Assembly: GCA_963969595.1 (NCBI GenBank) | Contig: OZ018409.1 | Coordinates: forward strand, 45,273,282 to 45,337,281 | Source of the DNA: Neckera pumila | Taxonomy: Eukaryota > Streptophyta > Bryopsida > Hypnales > Neckeraceae | Length of the DNA: 64,000 bases | Direction: 5' to 3' | In this document: piece after piece, positions 24,001 through 39,000 of the stretch | Layout of the letters: each line of letters starts with the position of its first letter | Position numbering within the stretch: position 1 is the first letter of the stretch | Translations under genes and position numbers: made by a program | Notes under the pieces: generated by a model | What the model was told of the DNA's origin: nothing | Database searches by the model: none | What the model saw: the letters and a program-made list of their open reading frames with translations, nothing else

Positions 24001-27000
24001 CCTCGGGCTCTACAACGGGCGCCGGGAGTTCCTTGTCCTCCGCGGTGGGCAAACGGGAAGTCTCCTCCTCAACATCAGCGCCAACGGCACCCTCCTCAAC
24101 CTTGCTGGGGACCGAGGCTTCCTTCTCCTTCATTGCCAGGACAGCAGAAGGCGCCTCCTCGGTAGGAGGAACCTCTGGTTGGGCCACCGGTTCGGGGACG
24201 CTCTTCTCCTCAACACTTGGAGCAGGTGCAATGTCTTCCAAGGGTGCGGGAGCCGCATCCTCGGGCTCTACAACGGGCGCCAGGAGTTCCTTGTCCTCCG
24301 CGGTGGGCAAACGGGAAGTCTCCTCCTCAACATCAGGGCCAACGGCACCCTCCTCAACCTTGCTGGGGACCGAGGCTTCCTTCTCCTCCACCGTCGGGAC
24401 AGCGGAAGGCGCCTCCTCGGTAGGAGGAACCTCTGGTTGGGCCACCGGTTCGAGGACGCTCTTCTCCTCAACACTTGGAGCAGGTGCAATCTCTTCCACG
24501 GGTGCGGGAGCCGTATCCTCGGGCTCTACAACGGGCGCCGGGAGTTCCTTGTCGTCCGCGGTGGGCAAACGGGAAGTCTCCTCCTCAACATCAGGGCCAA
24601 CGGCACCCTCCTCCACCTTGCTGGGGACGGAGGCTTTCTTGTCCTCCACCGCCGGGACAGCGGAAGGCGCCTCCTCGGTAGGAGGAACCTCTGGTTGGGC
24701 CACCGGTTCGGGGATGCTCTTCTCCTCAACACTTGGAGCAAACGCAATGTCTTCCACGGGTGCGGGAGCCGTATCCTCGGGCTCTACAACGGGCGCCGGG
24801 AGTTCCTTGTCCTCCGCGGTGGGCAAACGGGAAGTCTCCTCCTCAACATCAGGGCCAACGGCACCCTCCTCAACCTTGCTGGGGACCGAGGCTTTCTTCT
24901 CCTCCACCGCCGGGACAGCGGAAGGCGCCTCCTCGGTAGGAGGAACCTCTGGTTGGGCCACCGGTTCGGGGATGCTCTTCTCCTCAACACTTGGATCAGG
25001 TGCAGTCTCTTCCATGGGTGCGGGAGCCGCATCCTCGGGCTCTACATTGGGCGCCGGGAGTTCCTTGTCCTCCGCGGTGGGCAAACGGGAAGTCTTCTCC
25101 TCAACATCAGGGCCAACGACACCCTCCTCAACCTTGCTGGGGACCGAGGCTTCCTTCTCCTCCACCGCCGGGACAGCGGAAGGCGCCTCCTCGGTAGGAG
25201 GAACCTCTGGTTGGGCCACCGGTTCGGGGACGCTCTTCTCCTCAACACTTGGAGCAGGTGCAATGTCTTCCAAGGGTGCGGGAGCCGTATCCTCGGGCTC
25301 TACATTGGGCGCCGGGAGTTCCTTGTCGTCCGCGGTGGGCAAACGGGAAGTCTCCTCCTCAACATCAGGGCCAACGGCACCCTCCTCAACCTTGCTGGGG
25401 ACGGAGGCTTTATTCTCCTCCACCGCCGGGACAGCGGAAGGCGCCTCCTCGGTTGGAGGAACCTCTGGTTGGGCCACCGGTTCGGGGACGCTCTTCTCCT
25501 CAACACTTGGAGCAGGTGCAGTCTCTTCCACGGGTGCGGGAGCCGCATCCTCAGGCTCTACAACGGGCGCCGGGAGTTCCTTGTCGTCCGCGGTGGGCAA
25601 ACGGGAAGTCTCCTCCTCAACATCAGGGCCAACGGCACCCTCCTCAACCTTGCTGGGGACCGAGGCTTCCTTCTCCTCCACCGCCGGGACAGCGGAAGGC
25701 GCCTCCTCGGTAGGAGGAACCTCTGGTTGGGCCACCGGTTCGGGGACGCTCTTCTCCTCAACACTTGGATCAGGTGCAGTCTCTTCCACGGGTGCGGGAG
25801 CCGTATCCTCGGGCTCTACAACGGGCGCCGGGAGTTCCTTGTCCTCCGCGGTGGGCAAACGGGAAGTCTCCTCCTCAACATCAGGGCCAACGGCACCCTC
25901 CTCAACCTTGCTGGGGACCGAGGCTTCCTTCTCCTCCACCGCCGGGACAGCGGAGGGCGCCTCCTTGGTAGGAGGAACCTCTGGTTGGGCCACCGGTTCG
26001 GGGACGCTCTTCTCCTCAACACTTGGATCAGGTGCAATCTCTTCCACGGGTGCGGGAGCCGCATCCTCGGGCTCTACAACGGGCGCCGAGAGTTCCTTGT
26101 CCTCCGCGGTGGGCAAACGGGAAGTCTCCTCCTCAACATCAGGGCCAACGGCACCCTCCTCAACCTTGCTGGGGACCGAGGCTTCCTTCTCCTCCACCGG
26201 CGGGACAGCGGAGGGCGCCTCCTTGGTAGGAGGAACCTCTGGTTGGGCCACCGGTTCGGGGACGCTCTTCTCCTCAACACTTGGATCAGGTGCAATCTCT
26301 TCCACGGGTGCGGGAGCCGCATCCTCGGGCTCTACAACGGGCGCCGAGAGTTCCTTGTCCTCCGCGGTGGGCAAACGGGAAGTCTCCTCCTCAACATCAG
26401 GGCCAACGGCACCCTCCTCAACCTTGCTGGGGACCGAGGCTTCCTTCTCCTCCACCGCCGGGACAGCGGAGGGCGCCTCCTTGGTAGGAGGAACCTCTGG
26501 TTGGGCCACCGGTTCGGGGACGCTCTTCTCCTCAACACTTGGATCAGGTGCAATCTCTTCCACGGGTGCGGGAGCCGCATCCTCGGGCTCTACAACGGGC
26601 GCCGAGAGTTCCTTGTCCTCCGCGGTGGGCAAACGGGAAGTCTCCTCCTCAACATCAGGGCCAATGGCACCCTCCTCAACCTTGCTGGGGACCGAGGCTT
26701 CCTTCTCCTCCACCGCCGGGACAGCGGAAGGCGCCTCCTCGGTAGGAGGAACCTCTGGTTGGGCCACCGGTTCGGGGACGCTCTTCTCCTCAACACTTGG
26801 AGCAGGTGCAATGGCTTCCAAGGGTGCGGGAGCCGCATCCTCGGGCTCTACAACGGGCGCCGGGAGTTCCTTGTCCTCCGCGGTGGGCAAACGGGAAGTC
26901 TCCTCCTCAACATCAGGGCCAACGGCACCCTCCTCAACCTTGCTGGGGACCGAGGCTTCCTTCTCCTCCACTGTCGGGACAGCGGAAGGCGCCTCCTCGG

Positions 27001-30000
27001 TAGGAGGAACCTCTGGTTGGGCCACCGGTTCGGGGACGCTCTTCTCCTCAACACTTGGATCAGGTGCAATCTCTTCCACGGGTGCGGGAGCCGCATCCTC
27101 GGGCTCTACAACGGGCGCCGAGAGTTCCTTGTCCTCCGCGGTGGGCAAACGGGAAGTCTCCTCCTCAACATCAGGGCCAACGGCACCCTCCTCAACCTTG
27201 CTGGGGACCGAGGCTTCCTTCTCCTCCACCGCCGGGACAGCGGAAGGCGCCTCCTCGGTAGGAGGAACCTCTGGTTGGGCCACCGGTTCGGGGACGCTCT
27301 TCTCCTCAACACTTGGAGCAGGTGCAATGTCGTCCAAGGGTGCGGGAGCCGCATCCTCGGGCTCTACAACGGGCGCCGGGAGTTCCTTGTCCTCCGCGGT
27401 GGGCAAACGGGAAGTCTCCTCCTCAACATCAGGGCCAACGGCACCCTCCTCAACCTTGCTGGGGACCGAGGCTTCCTTCTCCTCCACCGTCGGGACAGCG
27501 GAAGGCGCCTCCTCGGTAGGAGGAACCTCTGGTTGGGCCACCGGTTCGAGGACGCTCTTCTCCTCAACACTTGGAGCAGGTGCAATCTCTTCCACGGGTG
27601 CGGGAGCCGTATCCTCAGGCTCTACAACGGGCGCCGGGAGTTCCTTGTCGTCCGCGGTGGGCAAACGGGAAGTCTCCTCCTCAACATCAGGGCCAACGGC
27701 ACCCTCCTCAACCTTGCTGGGGACGGAGGCTTTCTTGTCCTCCACCGCCGGGACAGCGGAAGGCGCCTCCTCGGTAGGAGGAACCTCTGGTTGGGCCACC
27801 GGTTCGGGGACGCTCTTCTCCTCAACACTTGGATCAGGTGCAGTCTCTTCCATGGGTGCGGGAGCCGCATCCTCGGGCTCTACATTGGGCGCCGGGAGTT
27901 CCTTGTCCTCCGCGGTGGGCAAACGGGAAGTCTTCTCCTCAACATCAGGGCCAACGACACCCTCCTCAACCTTGCTGGGGACCGAGGCTTCCTTCTCCTC
28001 CACCGCCGGGACAGCGGAAGGCGCCTCCTCGGTAGGAGGAACCTCTGGTTGGGCCACCGGTTCGGGGACGCTCTTCTCCTCAACACTTGGAGCAGGTGCA
28101 ATGTCTTCCAAGGGTGCGGGAGCCGTATCCTCGGGCTCTACATTGGGCGCCGGGAGTTCCTTGTCGTCCGCGGTGGGCAAACGGGAAGTCTCCTCCTCAA
28201 CATCAGGGCCAACGGCACCCTCCTCAACCTTGCTGGGGACGGAGGCTTTATTCTCCTCCACCGCCGGGACAGCGGAAGGCGCCTCCTCGGTTGGAGGAAC
28301 CTCTGGTTGGGCCACCGGTTCGGGGACGCTCTTCTCCTCAACACTTGGAGCAGGTGCAGTCTCTTCCACGGGTGCGGGAGCCGCATCCTCCGGCTCTACA
28401 ACGGGCGCCGGGAGTTCCTTGTCGTCCGCGGTGGGCAAACGGGAAGTCTCCTCCTCAACATCAGGGCCAACGGCACCCTCCTCAACCTTGCTGGGGACCG
28501 AGGCTTCCTTCTCCTCCACCGCCGGGACAGCGGAGGGCGCCTCCTTGGTAGGAGGAACCTCTGGTTGGGCCACCGGTTCGGGGACGCTCTTCTCCTCAAC
28601 ACTTGGAGCAGGTGCAATGTCTTCCAAGGGTGCGGGAGCCGTATCCTCGGGCTCTACAACGGGCGCCGGGAGTTCCTTGTCGTCCGCGGTGGGCAAACGG
28701 GAAGTCTCCTCCTCAACATCAGGGCCAACGGCACCCTCCTCAACCTTGCTGGGGACCGAGGCTTCCTTCTCCTCCACCGCCGGGACAGCGGAAGGCGCCT
28801 CCTTGGTAGGAGGAACCTCTGGTTGGGCCACCGGTTCGGGGACGCTCTTCTCCTCAACACTTGGAGCAGGTGCAATGTCTTCCAAGGGTGCGGGAGCCGT
28901 ATCCTCGGGCTCTACAACGGGCGCCGGGAGTTCCTTGTCGTCCGCGGTGGGCAAACGGGAAGTCTCCTCCTCAACATCAGGGCCAACGGCACCCTCCTCA
29001 ACCTTGCTGGGGACCGAGGCTTCCTTCTCCTTCATTGCCAGGACAGCAGAAGGCGCCTCCTCGGTAGGAGGAACCTCTGGTTGGGCCACCGCTTCGGGGA
29101 CGCTCTTCTCCTCAACACTTGGAGCAGGTGCAATGTCTTCCAAGGGTGCGGGAGCCGCATCCTCGGGCTCTACAACGGGCGCCGGGAGTTCCTTGTCCTC
29201 CGCGGTGGGCAAACGGGAAGTCTCCTCCTCAACATCAGGGCCAACGGCACCCTCCTCAACCTTGCTGGGGACCGAGGCTTCCTTCTCCTCCACCGCCGGG
29301 ACAGCGGAAGGCGCCTCCTCGGTAGGAGGAACCCCTGGTTGGGCCACCGGTTCGGGGACGCTCTTCTCCTCAACACTTGGAGCAGGTGCAATGTCTTCCA
29401 CGGGTGCGGGTGCCGCATCCTCGGGCTCTACAACGGGCGCCGGGAGTTCCTTGTCGTCCGCGGTGGGCAAACGGGAAGTCTCCTCCTCAACATCAGGGCC
29501 AACGGCACCCTCCTCAACCTTGCTGGGGACCGAGGCTTCCTTCTCCTCCACCGCCGGGACAGCGGAAGGCGCCTCCTCGGTAGGAGGAACCTCTGGTTGG
29601 GCCACCGGTTCGGGGACGCTCTTCTCCTCAACACTTGGAGCAGGTGCAATGTCTTCCACGGGTGCGGGTGCCGCATCCTCGGGCTCTACAACGGGCGCCA
29701 GGAGTTCCTTGACGTCCGCGGTGGGCAAACGGGAAGTCTCCTCCTCAACATCAGGGCCAACGGCACCCTCCTCAACCTTGCTGGGGACCGAGGCTTCCTT
29801 CCCCTCCACCGCCGGGACAGCGGAAGGCGCCTCCTCGGTAGGAGGAACCTCTGGTTGGGCCACCGGTTCGGGGACGCTCTTCTCCTCAACACTTGGAGCA
29901 GGTGCAATGTCTTCCACGGGTGCGGGTGCCGCATCCTCGGGCTCTACAACGGGCGCCGGGAGTTCCTTGTCCTCCGCGGTGGGCAAACGGGAAGTCTCCT

Positions 30001-33000
30001 CCTCAACATCAGGGCCAACGACACCCTCCTCAACCTTGCCGGGGACCGAGGCTTCCTTCTCCATCATTGCCGGGACAACAGAAGGCGCCTCCTCGGTAGG
30101 AGGAACCTCTGGTTGGGCCACCGCTTCGGGGACGCTCTTCTCCTCAACACTTGGAGCAGGTGCAATGTCTTCCAAGGGTGCGGGAGCCGCATCCTCGGGC
30201 TCTACAACGGGCGACGGGAGTTCCTTGTCGTCCGCGGTGGGCAAACGGGAAGTCTCCTCCTCAACATCAGGGCCAACGGCACCCTCCTCAACCTTGCTGG
30301 GGACCGAGGCTTCCTTCTCCTCCACCGCCGGGACAGCAGAAGGCGCCTCCTCGGTAGGAGGAACCTCTGGTTGGGCCACCGGTTCGGAGACGCTCTTCTC
30401 CTCAACACTTGGATCAGGTGCAGTCTCTTCCATGGGTGCGGGAGCCGCATCCTCGGGCTCTACAACGGGCGCCGGGAGTTCCTTGTCCTCCGCGGTGGGC
30501 AGACGGGAAGTCTTCTCCTCAACATCAGGGCCAACGACACCCTCCTCAACCTTGCCGGGGACCGAGGCTTCCTTCTCCATCATTGCCGGGACAACAGAAG
30601 GCGCCTCCTCGGTAGGAGGAACCTCTGGTTGGGCCACCGCTTCGGGGACGCTCTTCTCCTCAACACTTGGAGCAGGTGCAATGTCTTCCAAGGGTGCGGG
30701 AGCCGCATCCTCGGGCTCTACAACGGGCGCCGGGAGTTCCTTGTCCTCCGCGGTGGGCAAACGGGAAGTCTCCTCCTCAACATCAGGGCCAACGACACCC
30801 TCCTCAACCTTGCTGGGGACCGAGGCTTCCTTCTCCATCATTGCCGGGACAACAGAAGGCGCCTCCTCGGTAGGAGGAACCTCTGGTTGGGCCACCGCTT
30901 CGGGGACGCTCTTCTCCTCAACACTTGGAGCAGGTGCAATGTCTTCCAAGGGTGCGGGAGCCGTATCCTCGGGCTCTACAACGGGCGCCGGGAGTTCCTT
31001 GTCCTCCGCGGTGGGCAAACGGGAAGTCTCCTCCTCAACATCAGCGCCAACGGCACCCTCCTCAACCTTGCTGGGGACCGAGGCTTCCTTCTCCTTCATT
31101 GCCAGGACAGCAGAAGGCGCCTCCTCGGTAGGAGGAACCTCTGGTTGGGCCACCGGTTCGGGGACGCTCTTCTCCTCAACACTTGGAGCAGGTGCAATGT
31201 CTTCCAAGGGTGCGGGAGCCGCATCCTCGGGCTCTACAACGGGCGCCAGGAGTTCCTTGTCCTCCGCGGTGGGCAAACGGGAAGTCTCCTCCTCAACATC
31301 AGGGCCAACGGCACCCTCCTCAACCTTGCTGGGGACCGAGGCTTCCTTCTCCTCCACCGTCGGGACAGCGGAAGGCGCCTCCTCGGTAGGAGGAACCTCT
31401 GGTTGGGCCACCGGTTCGAGGACGCTCTTCTCCTCAACACTTGGAGCAGGTGCAATCTCTTCCACGGGTGCGGGAGCCGTATCCTCGGGCTCTACAACGG
31501 GCGCCGGGAGTTCCTTGTCGTCCGCGGTGGGCAAACGGGAAGTCTCCTCCTCAACATCAGGGCCAACGGCACCCTCCTCCACCTTGCTGGGGACGGAGGC
31601 TTTCTTGTCCTCCACCGCCGGGACAGCGGAAGGCGCCTCCTCGGTAGGAGGAACCTCTGGTTGGGCCACCGGTTCGGGGATGCTCTTCTCCTCAACACTT
31701 GGAGCAAACGCAATGTCTTCCACGGGTGCGGGAGCCGTATCCTCGGGCTCTACAACGGGCGCCGGGAGTTCCTTGTCCTCCGCGGTGGGCAAACGGGAAG
31801 TCTCCTCCTCAACATCAGGGCCAACGGCACCCTCCTCAACCTTGCTGGGGACCGAGGCTTTCTTCTCCTCCACCGCCGGGACAGCGGAAGGCGCCTCCTC
31901 GGTAGGAGGAACCTCTGGTTGGGCCACCGGTTCGGGGATGCTCTTCTCCTCAACACTTGGATCAGGTGCAGTCTCTTCCATGGGTGCGGGAGCCGCATCC
32001 TCGGGCTCTACATTGGGCGCCGGGAGTTCCTTGTCCTCCGCGGTGGGCAAACGGGAAGTCTTCTCCTCAACATCAGGGCCAACGACACCCTCCTCAACCT
32101 TGCTGGGGACCGAGGCTTCCTTCTCCTCCACCGCCGGGACAGCGGAAGGCGCCTCCTCGGTAGGAGGAACCTCTGGTTGGGCCACCGGTTCGGGGACGCT
32201 CTTCTCCTCAACACTTGGAGCAGGTGCAATGTCTTCCAAGGGTGCGGGAGCCGTATCCTCGGGCTCTACATTGGGCGCCGGGAGTTCCTTGTCGTCCGCG
32301 GTGGGCAAACGGGAAGTCTCCTCCTCAACATCAGGGCCAACGGCACCCTCCTCAACCTTGCTGGGGACGGAGGCTTTATTCTCCTCCACCGCCGGGACAG
32401 CGGAAGGCGCCTCCTCGGTTGGAGGAACCTCTGGTTGGGCCACCGGTTCGGGGACGCTCTTCTCCTCAACACTTGGAGCAGGTGCAGTCTCTTCCACGGG
32501 TGCGGGAGCCGCATCCTCAGGCTCTACAACGGGCGCCGGGAGTTCCTTGTCGTCCGCGGTGGGCAAACGGGAAGTCTCCTCCTCAACATCAGGGCCAACG
32601 GCACCCTCCTCAACCTTGCTGGGGACCGAGGCTTCCTTCTCCTCCACCGCCGGGACAGCGGAAGGCGCCTCCTCGGTAGGAGGAACCTCTGGTTGGGCCA
32701 CCGGTTCGGGGACGCTCTTCTCCTCAACACTTGGATCAGGTGCAGTCTCTTCCACGGGTGCGGGAGCCGTATCCTCGGGCTCTACAACGGGCGCCGGGAG
32801 TTCCTTGTCCTCCGCGGTGGGCAAACGGGAAGTCTCCTCCTCAACATCAGGGCCAACGGCACCCTCCTCAACCTTGCTGGGGACCGAGGCTTCCTTCTCC
32901 TCCACCGCCGGGACAGCGGAGGGCGCCTCCTTGGTAGGAGGAACCTCTGGTTGGGCCACCGGTTCGGGGACGCTCTTCTCCTCAACACTTGGATCAGGTG

Positions 33001-36000
33001 CAATCTCTTCCACGGGTGCGGGAGCCGCATCCTCGGGCTCTACAACGGGCGCCGAGAGTTCCTTGTCCTCCGCGGTGGGCAAACGGGAAGTCTCCTCCTC
33101 AACATCAGGGCCAACGGCACCCTCCTCAACCTTGCTGGGGACCGAGGCTTCCTTCTCCTCCACCGGCGGGACAGCGGAGGGCGCCTCCTTGGTAGGAGGA
33201 ACCTCTGGTTGGGCCACCGGTTCGGGGACGCTCTTCTCCTCAACACTTGGATCAGGTGCAATCTCTTCCACGGGTGCGGGAGCCGCATCCTCGGGCTCTA
33301 CAACGGGCGCCGAGAGTTCCTTGTCCTCCGCGGTGGGCAAACGGGAAGTCTCCTCCTCAACATCAGGGCCAACGGCACCCTCCTCAACCTTGCTGGGGAC
33401 CGAGGCTTCCTTCTCCTCCACCGCCGGGACAGCGGAGGGCGCCTCCTTGGTAGGAGGAACCTCTGGTTGGGCCACCGGTTCGGGGACGCTCTTCTCCTCA
33501 ACACTTGGATCAGGTGCAATCTCTTCCACGGGTGCGGGAGCCGCATCCTCGGGCTCTACAACGGGCGCCGAGAGTTCCTTGTCCTCCGCGGTGGGCAAAC
33601 GGGAAGTCTCCTCCTCAACATCAGGGCCAATGGCACCCTCCTCAACCTTGCTGGGGACCGAGGCTTCCTTCTCCTCCACCGCCGGGACAGCGGAAGGCGC
33701 CTCCTCGGTAGGAGGAACCTCTGGTTGGGCCACCGGTTCGGGGACGCTCTTCTCCTCAACACTTGGAGCAGGTGCAATGGCTTCCAAGGGTGCGGGAGCC
33801 GCATCCTCGGGCTCTACAACGGGCGCCGGGAGTTCCTTGTCCTCCGCGGTGGGCAAACGGGAAGTCTCCTCCTCAACATCAGGGCCAACGGCACCCTCCT
33901 CAACCTTGCTGGGGACCGAGGCTTCCTTCTCCTCCACTGTCGGGACAGCGGAAGGCGCCTCCTCGGTAGGAGGAACCTCTGGTTGGGCCACCGGTTCGGG
34001 GACGCTCTTCTCCTCAACACTTGGATCAGGTGCAATCTCTTCCACGGGTGCGGGAGCCGCATCCTCGGGCTCTACAACGGGCGCCGAGAGTTCCTTGTCC
34101 TCCGCGGTGGGCAAACGGGAAGTCTCCTCCTCAACATCAGGGCCAACGGCACCCTCCTCAACCTTGCTGGGGACCGAGGCTTCCTTCTCCTCCACCGCCG
34201 GGACAGCGGAAGGCGCCTCCTCGGTAGGAGGAACCTCTGGTTGGGCCACCGGTTCGGGGACGCTCTTCTCCTCAACACTTGGAGCAGGTGCAATGTCGTC
34301 CAAGGGTGCGGGAGCCGCATCCTCGGGCTCTACAACGGGCGCCGGGAGTTCCTTGTCCTCCGCGGTGGGCAAACGGGAAGTCTCCTCCTCAACATCAGGG
34401 CCAACGGCACCCTCCTCAACCTTGCTGGGGACCGAGGCTTCCTTCTCCTCCACCGTCGGGACAGCGGAAGGCGCCTCCTCGGTAGGAGGAACCTCTGGTT
34501 GGGCCACCGGTTCGAGGACGCTCTTCTCCTCAACACTTGGAGCAGGTGCAATCTCTTCCACGGGTGCGGGAGCCGTATCCTCAGGCTCTACAACGGGCGC
34601 CGGGAGTTCCTTGTCGTCCGCGGTGGGCAAACGGGAAGTCTCCTCCTCAACATCAGGGCCAACGGCACCCTCCTCAACCTTGCTGGGGACGGAGGCTTTC
34701 TTGTCCTCCACCGCCGGGACAGCGGAAGGCGCCTCCTCGGTAGGAGGAACCTCTGGTTGGGCCACCGGTTCGGGGACGCTCTTCTCCTCAACACTTGGAT
34801 CAGGTGCAGTCTCTTCCATGGGTGCGGGAGCCGCATCCTCGGGCTCTACATTGGGCGCCGGGAGTTCCTTGTCCTCCGCGGTGGGCAAACGGGAAGTCTT
34901 CTCCTCAACATCAGGGCCAACGACACCCTCCTCAACCTTGCTGGGGACCGAGGCTTCCTTCTCCTCCACCGCCGGGACAGCGGAAGGCGCCTCCTCGGTA
35001 GGAGGAACCTCTGGTTGGGCCACCGGTTCGGGGACGCTCTTCTCCTCAACACTTGGAGCAGGTGCAATGTCTTCCAAGGGTGCGGGAGCCGTATCCTCGG
35101 GCTCTACATTGGGCGCCGGGAGTTCCTTGTCGTCCGCGGTGGGCAAACGGGAAGTCTCCTCCTCAACATCAGGGCCAACGGCACCCTCCTCAACCTTGCT
35201 GGGGACGGAGGCTTTATTCTCCTCCACCGCCGGGACAGCGGAAGGCGCCTCCTCGGTTGGAGGAACCTCTGGTTGGGCCACCGGTTCGGGGACGCTCTTC
35301 TCCTCAACACTTGGAGCAGGTGCAGTCTCTTCCACGGGTGCGGGAGCCGCATCCTCCGGCTCTACAACGGGCGCCGGGAGTTCCTTGTCGTCCGCGGTGG
35401 GCAAACGGGAAGTCTCCTCCTCAACATCAGGGCCAACGGCACCCTCCTCAACCTTGCTGGGGACCGAGGCTTCCTTCTCCTCCACCGCCGGGACAGCGGA
35501 GGGCGCCTCCTTGGTAGGAGGAACCTCTGGTTGGGCCACCGGTTCGGGGACGCTCTTCTCCTCAACACTTGGAGCAGGTGCAATGTCTTCCAAGGGTGCG
35601 GGAGCCGTATCCTCGGGCTCTACAACGGGCGCCGGGAGTTCCTTGTCGTCCGCGGTGGGCAAACGGGAAGTCTCCTCCTCAACATCAGGGCCAACGGCAC
35701 CCTCCTCAACCTTGCTGGGGACCGAGGCTTCCTTCTCCTCCACCGCCGGGACAGCGGAGGCCGCCTCCTTGGTAGGAGGAACCTCTGGTTGGGCCACCGG
35801 TTCGGGGATGCTCTTCTCCTCAACACTTGGAGCAGGTGCAATGTCTTCCAAGGGTGCGGGAGCCGTATCCTCGGGCTCTACAACGGGCGCCGGGAGTTCC
35901 TTGTCGTCCGCGGTGGGCAAACGGAAAGTCTCCTCCTCAACATCAGGGCCAACGGCACCCTCCTCAACCTTGCTGGGGACCGAGGCTTCCTTCTCCATCA

Positions 36001-39000
36001 TTGCCGGGACAACAGAAGGCGCCTCCTCGGTAGGAGGAACCTCTGGTTGGGCCACCGCTTCGGGGACGCTCTTCTCCTCAACACTTGGAGCAGGTGCAAT
36101 GTCTTCCAAGGGTGCGGGAGCCGCATCCTCGGGCTCTACAACGGGCGCCGGGAGTTCCTTGTCCTCCGCGGTGGGCAAACGGGAAGTCTCCTCCTCAACA
36201 TCAGGGCCAACGGCACCCTCCTCAACCTTGCTGGGGACCGAGGCTTCCTTCTCCTCCACCGCCGGGACAGCGGAAGGCGCCTCCTCGGTAGGAGGACCCT
36301 CTGGTTGGGCCACCGATTCGGGGACGCTCTTCTCCTCAACACTTGGAGCAAATGCAATGTCTTCCACGGGTGCGGGAGCCGTATCCTCGGGCTCTACAAC
36401 GGGCGCCGGGAGTTCCTTGTCGTCCGCGGTGGGCAAACGGGAAGTCTCCTCCTCAACATCAGGGCCAACGACACCCTCCTCAACCTTGCTGGGGACCGAG
36501 GCTTCCTTCTCCATCATTGCCGGGACAACAGAAGGCGCCTCCTCGGTAGGAGGAACCTCTGGTTGGGCCACCGCTTCGGGGACGCTCTTCTCCTCAACAC
36601 TTGGAGCAGGTGCAATGTCTTCCAAGGGTGCGGGAGCCGCATCCTCGGGCTCTACAACGGGCGCCGGGAGTTCCTTGTCCTCCGCGGTGGGCAAACGGGA
36701 AGTCTCCTCCTCAACATCAGGGCCAACGGCACCCTCCTCAACCTTGCTGGGGACCGAGGCTTCCTTCTCCTCCACCGCCGGGACAGCGGAAGGCGCCTCC
36801 TCGGTAGGAGGAACCTCTGGTTGGGCCACCGATTCGGGGACGCTCTTCTCCTCAACACTTGGAGCAAATGCAATGTCTTCCACGGGTGCGGGAGCCGTAT
36901 CCTCGGGCTCTACAACGGGCGCCGGGAGTTCCTTGTCGTCCGCGGTGGGCAAACGGGAAGTCTCCTCCTCAACATCAGGGCCAACGACACCCTCCTCAAC
37001 CTTGCTGGGGACCGAGGCTTCCTTCTCCATCATTGCCGGGACAACAGAAGGCGCCTCCTCGGTAGGAGGAACCTCTGGTTGGGCCACCGCTTCGGGGACC
37101 CTCTTCTCCTCAACACTTGGAGCAGGTGCAATGTCTTCCAAGGGTGCGGGAGCCGCATCCTCGGGCTCTACAACGGGCGCCGGGAGTTCCTTGTCCTCCG
37201 CGGTGGGCAAACGGGAAGTCTCCTCCTCAACATCAGGGCCAGCGACACCCTCCTCAACCTTGCTGGGGACCGAGGCTTCCTTCTCCTCCACCGCCGGGAC
37301 AGCGGAAGGCGCCTCCTCGGTAGGAGGAACCTGTGGTTGGGCCACCGATTCGGGGACGCTCTTCTCCTCAACACTTGGAGCAAATGCAATGTCTTCCACG
37401 GGTGCGGGAGCCGTATCCTCGGGCTCTACAACGGGCGCCGGGAGTTCCTTGTCCTCCGCGGTGGGCAAACGGGAAGTCTCCTCCTCAACATCAGGGCCAA
37501 CGGCACCCTCTTCAACCTTGCCGGGGACCGAGGCTTCCTTCTCCTCCACCGCCGGGACAGCGGAAGGCGCCTCCTCGGTAGGAGGAACCTCTGGTTGGGC
37601 CACCGGTTCGGGGACGCTCTTCTCCTCAACACTTGGAGCAGGTGCAATGTCTTCCACGGGTGCGGGTGCCGCATCCTCGGGCTCTACAACGGGCGCCGGG
37701 AGTTCCTTGTCCTCCGCGGTGGGCAAACGGGAAGTCTCCTCCTCAACATCAGGGCCAACGGCACCCTCCTCAACCTTGCTGGGGACCGAGGCTTCCTTCT
37801 CCTCCACCGCCGGGACAGCGGAAGGCGCCTCCTCGGTAGGAGGAACCTCTGGTTGGGCCACCGGTTCGGGGACGCTCTTCTCCTCAACACTTGGAGCAGG
37901 TGCAATGTCTTCCAAGGGTGCGGGAGCCGTATCCTCGGGCTCTACAACGGGCGCCGGGAGTTCCTTGTCGTCCGCGGTGGGCAAACGGGAAGTCTCCTCC
38001 TCAACATCAGGGCCAACGGCACCCTCCTCAACCTTGCTGGGGACCGAGGCTTCCTTCCCCTCCACCGCCGGGACAGCGGAAGGCGCCTCCTCGGTAGGAG
38101 GAACCTCTGGTTGGGCCACCGGTTCGGGGACGCTCTTCTCCTCAACACTTGGAGCAGGTGCAATGTCTTCCACGAGTGCGGGTGCCGCATCCTCGGGCTC
38201 GACAACGGGCGCCGGGAGTTCCTTGTCCTCCGCGGTGGGCACACGGGAAGTCTCCTCTTCAACATCAGGGCCAACGACACCCTCCTCAACCTTGCCGGGG
38301 ACCGAGGCTTCCTTCTCCATCATTGCCGGGACAACAGAAGGCGCCTCCTCGGTAGGAGGAACCTCTGGTTGGGCCACCGCTTCGGGGACGCTCTTCTCCT
38401 CAACACTTGGAGCAGGTGCAATGTCTTCCAAGGGTGCGGGAGCCGCATCCTCGGGCTCTACAACGGGCGACGGGAGTTCCTTGTCGTCCGCGGTGGGCAA
38501 ACGGGAAGTCTCCTCCTCAACATCAGGGCCAACGGCACCCTCCTCAACCTTGCTGGGGACCGAGGCTTCCTTCTCCTCCACCGCCGGGACAGCGGAAGGC
38601 GCCTCCTCGGTAGGAGGAACCTCTGGTTGGGCCACCGGTTCGGGGACGCTCTTCTCCTCAACACTTGGATCAGGTGCAATGTCTTCCACGGGTGCGGGTG
38701 CCGCATCCTCGGGCTCTACAACGAGCGCCGGGAGTTCCTTGTCGTCCGCGGTGGGCGAACGGGAAGTCTCCTCCTCAACATCAGGGCCAACGGCACCCTC
38801 CTCAACCTTGCTGGGGACCGAGGCTTCCTTCCCCTCCACCGCCGGGACAGCGGAAGGCGCCTCCTCGGTAGGAGGAACCTCTGGTTGGGCCACCGGTTCG
38901 GGGACGCTCTTCTCCTCAACACTTGGAGCAGGTGCAATGTCTTCCACGGGTGCGGGTGCCGCATCCTCGGGCTCTACAACGGGCGCCGGGAGTTCCTTGT

